Assembly: GCF_000220395.1 (NCBI RefSeq)
Contig: NW_004086212.1
Location: 1-21,884, forward strand
Source of the DNA: Ichthyophthirius multifiliis
Taxonomy: Eukaryota > Ciliophora > Oligohymenophorea > Hymenostomatida
DNA length: 21,884 nucleotides
Reading direction: 5' to 3'
Below, piece after piece: positions 1 to 9,565 of the stretch. Every line of letters begins with the position of its first letter. Within the stretch, counting starts at the first letter, position 1. A program made the translations under genes and the position numbers. The notes beneath the pieces were generated by a model. That model worked only from the letters and a program-made list of their open reading frames with translations, did not search any database and was not told where the DNA came from.

Positions 1-2631
1 AGATTGAATTATTTATACTTTTAAATAAAAACTCTCTTTAATATTTTTTTATTTTAATAATTTTTTATAATAAAAAAATAAATTATATTCATAAATTAAT
101 GAATTATTGATAAAAATATAAAACTAATAAAATCAGAAAATAAGAAAATTTAATTTTTAGAAGTTAATTTATATTTGATATTTATTAAAATGTTAATTTT
201 TATTGTTTTTATGAATCAGCCAATAAATAGATAAAATTTATAAAAAAATTATTAAATATACAAATATATTTATCTTTAATTATAAAATAATATTGATATA
301 TAATAAAAATTTTGGTTTTATTTGTTATTTATTAAATTTTATTATTTATTTAACAAAAAATAAAATAGATCTAATATAAATTTAATTTCGTACAAAATAA
401 ATATAAAAAAATTTAAATTTGTTCTATAATTATATATAAAAAAAATCCAAATATGCTATTTAAAAAAAATGAAAATAAGTATGTTCTTTTATTAAAAGGT
501 ATAGTTAATATTTTGTTATATATTAAAAGCAATTATATATATTATTCGTTTTAATAATTATAAATTATGTATATATACATGAAAATATAACATTATTTTT
601 TTTATATATATATTTAATATAGTTAAAATAATTTAAGATATATATTTTTTTTAAAAAGAAATTTTATAAAATATTTTATATACATGTAGAAAAAAATAAA
701 AAAACTCAAATTATATTTAATTTATTTTGTTTTAAAAAAATTATTGATAATATTTCATAAAAAATTTAATATATTTTTTCTTAAAAAATAAAAATAATTT
801 ATATAAAAAGTTAAAATTATATTAAGCTAATTATATAAATATTTATATATCTAAATCTAATTGAATATTCAAATTATTAAATAATTATATAGTAAAATAT
901 ATTAAAATGCTATATTTTTATGTATTTTTTTTATTTTTATAATCAAAGAAACCGTTTTTGCTCTTTTATTAAAAATGTATTTATAAAGTCAAAAATATTT
1001 ATTTATTATAAAAATTAAATAATTGATTCTAAAAAATAGTAATAATTTTAAAACTTTATCTATTAAAATAAAAAAGTTTATTAAAATTAAAGAAAGTATT
1101 TTTTAACTTTAGAATAATTTTTAATATATTTAATCTAATTTTTACATATATGATGTAAAAAAATTATATATATAATTTAAATATTTTATATTTCATGATA
1201 TTTTATATAAGTTTCAGGTATACTTACTAGCTAGTTTTTCTTTTATTATTTGAGAATATTATTAAAATCATTCTTACAATTAACTAATTTTCAAATATTG
1301 TAGTAAATTTATAAATTAAAGTATAAGAGTTAACAATATTAATACATTATATTTTATATTTATTAATTATATAAATAATTTAATTTTTTATTTATTTAGT
1401 AATTAAGTTTTTATTATTTTTATAAAAAAAATCTTATGTTTATTATATTATATATTAAAATTTTGAAATAATTTTTTTATTAAAAATAATACTAAAATTA
1501 ACACATAAAAAAACACTCATATATATTTTTTTTAAAAAAAAAAAATTCTTAATTATTTAGAAATCAAAGAAATTTTTATATCTTACTAAATAAAATTATA
1601 TATCTTAATAAATAAAATATATTATTAATTAAAATTATGAAACAAATAAAATATGTTTTTATATATTAAATTAATTATATAACTTTTTTATAAAAATTAA
1701 TAGTATAAAAAATCAAAAAATATTTAAAATTTTTATTAAAAAATAAATTAAAATTTTTTATTTTAACAACATTACTATACTTCTTGTCAAAATGATTGTT
1801 TATAATTTAAATTAAAAAGTTTTTAATAAAATTTAATAAAATATAGATTAAATTAAATTAAATTTATGAATATTTTTTATTATTTCATATATATTTATTC
1901 TATTTTATTATCTATTATTAAAAAAAAAAATTAATTATATTGTAAAATTAAATTATAATTTTAAAAATGAATTTAATATATTATATATAAATAAATATAT
2001 TTAATCTGAAATATGTTTATATTAAAGAATTATTTAATATATATAATAATTTCTATTTTCAATGATTTGCTATTTCATTTATATTCATTTAATATCACTA
2101 GATATATATTATTTCCTTTCAATTAATTTATATAAAAGTTTATTAAATATTTTTTGCGATATTTTTAAAAAATTGAATTTTCATAAAATTTAATAAAAGC
2201 TTATTATTAATCTAATTTGAAAAAATAAATCAATATTTTTTTATGTTTGAGCTAATATAGTAAAAATAATTATTAAAATAATAATTAATTTATCATTTAC
2301 AAACAATTAGCAATTAAATAAAAAAATCAATTTTATTATTGCATAAGTTTTCATAATTAAATTATAGTAGAATTTTTCTTATTTATATTCTTTTTTAATT
2401 ATTTTAAAATTATTATTACTTCAGTATTTTATATTTTAACTTTTTGAATTTAAATATCTTTTTAATATTACTTTGTATCTATAATCATATAAAAAAATTT
2501 AAATTTTTATATAAATTAATAATTAAATTTTTCTAAATCTCAAAAGTTAATTAAGCATAATATTATTTAACTAACTAATTATTCTTATAAAAATAAAAAA
2601 TTATTTTATTTGTTTTTAAAGAAATTATATA

Positions 2632-2663
<32 letters not shown>

Positions 2664-2906
2664 GATATATATATATGATATTTGATATATTTTATAATAT
2701 ATTAATTATGACTTAAATTTATATCTATTTAATATTTATTAATTATTTAATAAAAATATTTATTATTATAAAAATATTATATATATTAAAAATTTTATTG
2801 AAATAAAAATAAAACTGTATTATATCTTGTTTTTTTAAAATAAAATAGTTATTTCAATAAAAAAATAAATCAAACAAGTTATTGAAATAATTCTAAAAAA
2901 TATAAA
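1..2906. other. A/T-only spacer, no gene recognised
   Basis: This stretch is nearly pure A and T with homopolymer runs and short AT tracts. Because only TGA is a stop here, long open frames arise by chance, so an open frame alone is not evidence. I found no run of G/C-containing codons, no conserved motif and no tRNA-like arm structure on either strand. Slightly less A/T-rich patches near 950-970, 1215-1240 and 2060-2120 do not extend into a readable protein. The right end is the 3' flank of the minus-strand gene that stops at 2907. Confidence 0.6.
2640..2663. repeat. (TA)n microsatellite
   Basis: A run of about twelve TA dinucleotides, followed by two shorter TA runs each interrupted by a single G. 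It lies in the 3' flank of the minus-strand gene ending at 2907. Such tracts recur through the spacers and introns of this window. Confidence 0.85.
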
Positions 2907-4790
2907 TCAATAAAATTTAGAAATATAACTAAGTAAATCTATTTTTTTATTTTTATTTTAAATAATTTATAAACAAATATTTTATAAAATTAGATTTTCA
3001 TCTTAAACTTTGTTATTTTAATTTTTACTTAAATAATTTATATTTTCCGATGTTTTTATTACTAAATTAATATATATTTCTCCTTTTAGAAAATTACTTT
3101 AAAAAATTAATAAATCAATGATTCCAGGTTTCTTATTTAAAATTATAAATTATTAATTTTTCACACTTCTTACTATTCCATATTTATCCAAAATCTTAAT
3201 ACTTTCAACTTCCAAATATTTCTTTTATTAAAGACCATTAACATTTTAAATATTAATAAACATAATTTCACTTAAATAGTATTTTTTATATTTGAAAAGT
3301 ATACCACAAGCCTCATTTTAAAAAAAAGTACTTTTTAAATGAGAGCATTATATATTATCTTAAGAAAAATCATTAAATGGATTAATATCAAAATGAAAGA
3401 TTTCCTAATTGTTTTTCGGGATGAAAATTTTTAATTCAAAAAAATTTATTTTAATAATAAAATTATTTTAAGAAAATTAAATTTCAAAATTTATTTTTTA
3501 AAAAATATTATTTTCTTCATTTTTTTCTTTAAAAAAATTTATTTCTTCAAAAAAATCTCTTTAGAGTTCCCAAAAAGGAATTGAAATTTCGAATTTATTA
3601 ATTTCCATTTTTTTAATAATTTTATATAAAATAAGTTGTTTGTTTTCTTTATTTTTCACATAAAATTTTATTTTAATTTCTTCATTTTTTAAACCAAATA
3701 TCAAAATTTCATCAAAAACATATATTTCTACTTCCTCATATTTTTTTAAATTACGAAAAGATTTTGTTTCTATTTAATTAATTTCTCTCTAAATTTATTA
3801 ATTTATATTTCTAAATACACATTAATTTTTTTCAAAAATCATATTGTTCGGACATAAACAATTATTTTAATCTATAGAAAGAATCATTCCAGGCTTACAT
3901 ACACAAAAATTACTCTTTTTAGATAAAAATAATCCTTTATGACACACACACATATTTAAAGATTAATCAAAAACAGTATTATTTGGACATATACATTTTT
4001 AGCTTTCTTTATCAAAAAACAAGTTTTTAGCGCATTCACATTCATTAGTTTCGAAAGAAAAAATGGAATTATTAGGACAATTAATAATATTTGTTTTTGG
4101 ATTTTTTTCAACACGAGTAATTTCTTCGAATTCACAAGAAATTTAAAAATTGTTTATTCCCCAATATTTTTAAGTTTTATTTGAAAAAAAAGCTTTTATT
4201 TATAAATTAAAAGAGTCGTTTTCTAAAATAAAATTTTAAGATATAAAATAAGAAAATGTATTTTCATTATTTATTTAAGGAAAGCATTTTTAAATTTTAA
4301 AATTATTTTAATTATTTTAAAAATTTTCTTGAAAATCAAATTTATAAACTATATTTTATTTAATTTTTTTTAAAAAAAATCATTATATATATTTTTTACT
4401 TTCAATATCTTTTATAAAAATTCCAATTTTATCTCCTATAGATAAATTACTTATATATAAATCCAATTCAACTTTACATTTAGAATTTTTAACTTATTGC
4501 TTCATTTCACAACTCGTTTGAATAAAATCTAATTACTGTTCAAAAAAATAAGCTTCATTATATTATGAAAAATCATTTCCTTTGCAATATGTTAGTTTTG
4601 GAATTTCTTCTTTTATAGTTATCCATTTACTTTCTATATCACATAAAGTTATTTTTCTTGATTGTAGATGATTTATTTCTTATAAATATGTTTCTGAATT
4701 TAAAGGTATTATATTATGGTGTTGGCAATTGTTTATAAATAAAAGTTAGAATATTATATAAACTAAAATTAAAGATTTTAGAAATTTCAT
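2907..4790 (-). CDS. Secreted cysteine-repeat protein, function unknown
   Basis: Two exons (4790-4400 and 4348-2907) joined across a 51-bp GT-AG intron (4349-4399) give 610 residues with TAA/TAG read as Gln and a TGA stop. The start is the ATG that opens a clear signal peptide (MKFLKSLILVYIIFQLLF, then Cys). Residues 25-215 form a region with scattered cysteines ending in a WGINNF motif, a type of sequence I associate with ciliate extracellular proteins (inference). Residues 221-307 are six tandem units of C-x12-C-x with a strict 15-residue period, the last unit shortened to C-x10-C. The remaining 300 residues are charged, rich in Lys, Glu, Asn and Ile, with few cysteines and no evident membrane segment, so the product is probably secreted or stored in a secretory granule rather than membrane-spanning. 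I do not recognise a named family. Confidence 0.8.
3819..4079 (-). repeat. Six-unit 15-residue cysteine repeat in the coding sequence
   Basis: The units run C-x12-C-x with pairs reading CEC, CIC, CVC, CVC and CLC between them. Units 1, 3 and 6 start CPNN, and units 4 and 5 carry Gly at or near the fourth position (CHKG, CKPG). The nucleotide copies have diverged, so this is an old protein-level repeat rather than a recent DNA duplication. The pattern resembles furin-like or growth-factor-receptor-type cysteine-rich repeats common in ciliate surface proteins. Confidence 0.8.
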
Positions 4791-6642
4791 TTTTTTTTTT
4801 AGATAATATAATATTATTATTTTTTATATTTTTAAACTTAAATAAATGTATATTTGTGATATTAAAAGAATTAATGTAATATATAATTAATATTTATGTT
4901 TTTTTATAAATACATATTTATATAAATTAATTAACGCCAATATAATTAATATTAAAAAGTCGAAAATCTATAAAATAATTTATGTATTTAAGAATTTCGT
5001 TGTTTAAAGAAAAATTGTATTTGAAATCGTTAAAATTTTAAAAATAATTTAAATATATTATATATATATAATATATTTATAATAATTTTTAATAAATTTA
5101 AATTAAATTTTTATTTGTACCTAAAAAATTTATTTATAAAAAATATTTTGTCATTTCTATCATGTTAGTATCAATTATAAAATTATATATTTATTTATTA
5201 TTATTATTTATATAAGAGTTTATTTGTTTTTTATTATTATATAAAAAAAAATTTAAGCAAATCAATTTAATAAAATTTATTATAAATAAACTAAAATTAG
5301 AAAATTTACTTTGATATGTAATTAAAAATAAGGAGTGAAAAAATTAAATATAAATGTTAAAAATGTTATAAAAATTAAAAAAAAAAAAAAAAAATATTTT
5401 TTATTATAAATATATATATATATATTAAATGCATTTAATAATTTAAATAATATATTTTTTAGATAAAATTAAGATTCATTATTTAATTTAAATTTTATGT
5501 AAAAATATATAATATTTTTTTTAAAATTAACTTAAAAAAAAATATAATTAAACTAACGATAATTAAATATAAATAACTAAATTAATCTAAAAATTTATTA
5601 ATATATATATATGGATTTAGATAAAATTTTTAATAAATATGAATTAATTAAATTAAAAAATAAAAAAATTATTTTTATCTAATAAACATATATCTTTTTA
5701 AGAAATAATATTATATTAATTTAATTTTTATAAGACATATAAAGAATAAAGATAATAGTTTTTTGTTAAAAAGTAAAAATGACAAAATTATTAAATAATA
5801 ATTAATATTATATTAGTAAAATAAAAAAAAATTCAGATATAAATAAAAAAATAAATATGTATTATTAAAAATATTAAAAAAATCTTTACTTAATAAATTT
5901 ATATATTTATATAATATATATATATATATATATATAAAATAATTTATTCATATACTAATTTATTAATTTTTAAAAGTATTGTTTTTATATTTTATAGAAA
6001 TTAATAAAATAATAATAAATATTAAAATTTATTAATAAATTTTTATTTTAATATAATGTTTTTATATACATTTTATTAAAATTATTAATTGTATAAAATT
6101 AATTTTTATATTAATCTTAATAAATATATTTCTATTTAATAATATATTTAAAAACTTTATTTATTTTTAAATTACTTTTTTATGTTTCAAAATAGAATTA
6201 ATAATTTATTTTTTTAGATATTATTTTCTTTTTATTATTAATAAAATACTAAAATATTTTTTCTTTTATTTTTATAATTAAAATTTTATTTATTTATAAA
6301 TTAATTATAATATTAAAAAAAATTATTTAAATTAAAGAAATATTTTTAAAAAAAATATAATATAATTATATATTATATTATTTCATTAAAAATTACTTTA
6401 TATATTATTTTATTATTCATTTTTATAAATATTATATATACATATATTTTTTATTTAATATTTATATTTTTGAATACTTTCATATATAAAATATAATTAT
6501 GTATTTATAATCAATCATATATATTTATTTATTTAAATATAATTAAATAACGAAATATTTATCTATAGAAAATATCCCCATAATCAAAAATTTTTACTAA
6601 CATACACATTCTAAAAAAATAAAAAAATATAAAACATAAAAA
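4791..6642. other. A/T-only spacer between two minus-strand genes
   Basis: This spacer holds the presumed promoter of the secreted-protein gene on its left and the 3' flank of the enoyl-CoA hydratase gene on its right. It contains a poly-A run near 5378-5393, AT microsatellites near 5410-5425 and 5917-5936, and otherwise only A/T sequence. The last 100 bases before 6643 carry some C, as expected of a 3' untranslated region. I see no gene or RNA structure in it. Confidence 0.6.
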
Positions 6643-7546
6643 TCAATTATTTTTCCAATTAGGTTTTCTTTTTTCCACAAAAGCACTCATTCCTTCTTTT
6701 CTATCTTCAGTTGCAAATGTAGCATGGAAAACTTTCTTTTCAAACTAAACACCATCTCTAAGAGTTAAATTATACGATTAATTAACACATTCCTTAGCCA
6801 TTTAAACAATAGGTGAGGAGAAACTAGAAATCTAAGCTGCTAGTTTTAAAGCTTCATTCACAGTTTCTGATGGTTCTACAACTCTAGAAACAAGTCCATG
6901 CTATTCTGCAGTTTAAGCATCCCATTAATTTCCTGTAAGAATATATTCCATAGCCTTAGATTTTCCCATAGCTTTTGTAAGCCTAATAGTTCCTCCACAT
7001 CCAGGAATTCTATTTTTTTTTTTTTTTTTTTAAAAAAAAAATATTTTTTAATATTTATTAATTTTACGTTCCAATAACAACTTCTGGTTATCCAAATTTA
7101 GCCGATTTTCCAGCTATTATAATATCACACATCATTGCTAATTCACATCCTCCACCTAATGCATATCCATTAACTGCTGCAATTATAGGTTTTTTAATAT
7201 TTGTGATATTATCCCAATGTGATAACATATTAATTTTATAAGTTAAAGGATAAGATTTGTCTTTCATTTCTTTTATATCAGCACCTGCTGCGAATGCTTT
7301 TTCATTTCCAGTGATTACAATGGCGTTTATTTAAGAATCTTCATCTAAATTTTTTAATGTGGTGTTTAGTTCATTTATTAAACCGTCACAAAGTGCATTT
7401 AATTGTTTAGGACGGTTGAATGTTATTAATGCGACTTTTGTGTCGTATTTTTCAAGTTTTAAGTATTCTAAAGGAGTGGATGAAAATTAGAAAAAAGGGG
7501 TGAAGGTTGATTTAGAGAATTATTTTATAATTATTTTAGATATCAT
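6643..7546 (-). CDS. ECHS1: Enoyl-CoA hydratase, mitochondrial short-chain type
   Basis: This is a crotonase-family enzyme that hydrates trans-2-enoyl-CoA to 3-hydroxyacyl-CoA, the second step of fatty-acid beta-oxidation. Two exons (7546-7068 and 7009-6643) give 281 residues, close to the usual 290 of the mitochondrial enzyme. The first 25 residues are basic and Ser/Thr/Phe-rich without acid residues, fitting a mitochondrial import signal. Visible motifs are [10 protein letters not shown], the CoA-binding [11 protein letters not shown] (residues 84-94), the oxyanion-hole region [12 protein letters not shown] with Glu135, and FGQPEVVIGTIPGCGGT with Glu155; these two glutamates correspond to the two catalytic acids of the rat and human enzymes. 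The tail is [20 protein letters not shown] then TGA. The Gly-Cys-Gly after the splice replaces the more common Gly-Ala-Gly. It is divergent from the Rpn11 gene. Confidence 0.96.
7010..7067 (-). other. Enoyl-CoA hydratase intron with T10-A19 foldback
   Basis: This 58-bp GT-AG intron splits codon Thr160 after its second base. In the sense direction it ends with ten T, nineteen A, then TAG. The T and A runs can pair as a perfect hairpin or as part of a slipped structure immediately before the acceptor, so the usual pyrimidine tract is replaced by poly-A. Exon reading frame and conservation on both sides fix the boundaries. Confidence 0.9.
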
Positions 7547-8308
7547 TTCTGGGTTTTTTTTTTTTTTATATTTTTATTTTTTGGATATGTTTTATGTATT
7601 TATAATTATTGCTTTAATATTTATTAAGTAATTATTATTAATTACCTTTTATTGAAATTTTATTATATTTTAATTTATGTTTATAGATATTTATTATCAT
7701 ATATTATTATTTTAAGTAGTTTGATTATCAATAAGATTTCATATTATTTTCTTTTAATTAAAAAGATAAATCAAAATGAAAATTTATATGTGTATATTTA
7801 TTTTTATTTTTTTAAATATACTTTATTTTTAATTAATAATTATAACTAAAAATTGATTATTTTTAATATTTAAAAAATCAATTTATGATTAATAATATAT
7901 ATAATAAACATTCTAAAAAATATGAAACATTTTTCATTAAAAAAAATAATTCATTTAATAATATTATATTTATTTTTAAATAATTATTTAATTATCAATT
8001 GTTATTAATAAAACCAAATTTTATTATTATATTCTAAAAAAAATAAAATAATATAAATCAAAAATATAATGATTAATTAATTTACTCTTTATTCCCTATT
8101 CTGAAAAAAATTAATTATTTTTAAAACAACAATTAAAAACTTTAATAATAAATAATATATTTTATATAAAATAAATAATTAAACAATAATAAATAAATAA
8201 ATTTTACAAATATTTATATTAGATATTAATCAAATAAAAAAAGACTAATTTGAAAAAAAATATAAAAAAAGAATATTTAACCTTCATTAATAAATAAAAA
8301 AAGAAGAT
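7547..8308. promoter_or_regulatory. Divergent promoter spacer, hydratase and Rpn11
   Basis: About 760 bp separate the two head-to-head start codons, so both promoters must lie here. It is A/T sequence with a 17-base T run just upstream of the hydratase start (7554-7567 region) and no recognisable box. Standard-code open frames inside, such as one at 7652-7849 on the plus strand, read as low-complexity Ile/Tyr/Phe/Asn strings and I do not count them as genes. No other feature seen. Confidence 0.5.
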
Positions 8309-9565
8309 ATGAACAGAAACAATTAACTTTTATAATAATTTTTAGGACTAAATTTAGGTTAAAATCCAAACAATATAAGTATTCCATTAGACGATACAGC
8401 TGAAACCATATAAATATCATCATTAGCATTATTAAAAATGTTAAAACATTGTAAAATAAAAAAAAAAACCAACCAAAAAAAAATAAAAAAAATACAAAAT
8501 AAAAATAGCTAGAGCAGGAGTTCCTTTAGAAGTAATGGGTTTAATGTTAGGAGAATTCATAGACGATTACACAGTAAAAGTAGTAGACGTATTTGCAATG
8601 CCATAATCAGGAACAGGAGTAAAAAAAATAAAAAAAAATAGACACAAAATCTCAAAATAAAATAAAATAAAATAGGAATCCGTTGAAGCAGTAGATCCTG
8701 TATTCCAAGCTGAAATGTTAGAAATGTTGAAATAAACAGAAAGAAGCGAAATGGTGGTTGGATGGTATCATTCACATCCTGGGTTTGGCCCTTGGCTATC
8801 TAGTGTTGATATGAATACTTAAATGGTTTTTTTTATTTTTTTTAATAAATACATAAGTTTTCATATACATATATATTTTTAATAAACCAAAAAAACAGAG
8901 TTTTGAATAATTACATCCTAGATCAGTTGCTTTAGTTATTGATCCTATATAATCTGTTAAAGGGAAAGTTGTTATGGATGCTTTTAGACTTATTAATATG
9001 GATACTTAAAAATTAGGTATGGAAGCAAGATAAACTACTAGTAATATTGGCCATTTATAACCTTAATCTTTTAATGTATTTTTTTATATATTTATTTCAC
9101 ATTAAATCAAATATTATTTTATTTAATTTTTTTATCTTAAAAATATTATTTTTTTAAGGCTATTTATCATGGATTAAATAAATACTATTATTCGATAAAT
9201 ATTAGTTATAGAAAAAATGATTTAGAAACTTAAATGTTACTTAATTTGTATAAAAAAAATTGGAATTAAGCTTTGAAGTAAGATAAGTATGATGAAAAAT
9301 AAAATGAAAATTAAAAGAAGTTAGTAGATATGTGTTAATTAGCTAAAAATTATATAAGATGGATTGAAGATGAAGAAAAAAAAACTAAATAATAACTCAA
9401 AATTAGAAATGTTGGAAAAATTGATCCTTAAAAACATTTATAATAAGTATTTTTTTACATAGTATATAAATTTATTTTAATAAATTATTTTAGAATGTAG
9501 AAAATCTAACTGAAATTAATGTTGTTAATTTATTTGGAACTAATTTAAATGAGAAAATTTTTTGA
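8309..9565 (+). CDS. PSMD14: 26S proteasome lid deubiquitinase Rpn11 (PSMD14)
   Basis: Rpn11 is the zinc metalloprotease of the proteasome lid that removes ubiquitin chains en bloc from substrates being degraded. Six exons (8309-8450, 8509-8618, 8676-8825, 8899-9075, 9159-9446, 9494-9565) give 312 residues against 310 in human; introns are 58, 57, 73, 83 and 47 bp, all GT-AG. The JAMM zinc site is complete: Glu55 in [11 protein letters not shown], then H116-S-H118-x7-S126-x2-D129. Other hallmarks are [37 protein letters not shown] and [18 protein letters not shown]. One oddity is Pro123 in [12 protein letters not shown], where Rpn11 and its paralogue CSN5 normally have Cys. CSN5 is excluded by the Rpn11-type insert and C-terminus. 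Introns 1 and 2 are A-rich and nearly T-free; introns 3-5 are T-rich. Confidence 0.97.

Noticed and set aside
940-1000. Slightly GC-richer patch considered as a tRNA or exon remnant
   Set aside because: No cloverleaf arms, no GTTCRA-type T loop and no extended codon pattern could be found.
7652-7849. Standard-code open frame of 65 codons on the plus strand in the divergent promoter spacer
   Set aside because: It is low-complexity Ile/Tyr/Phe/Asn sequence from A/T DNA, ends at a TAA that is not a stop in this organism, and resembles no protein.
8557-8775. Open frame of 72 codons on the minus strand
   Set aside because: It is antisense to Rpn11 exons 2-3 and an intron, whose protein is unambiguous.
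8309-9565. CSN5 (COP9 signalosome) as the identity of the JAMM protein
   Set aside because: The sequence after the JAMM motif ([35 protein letters not shown]) is specific to Rpn11.
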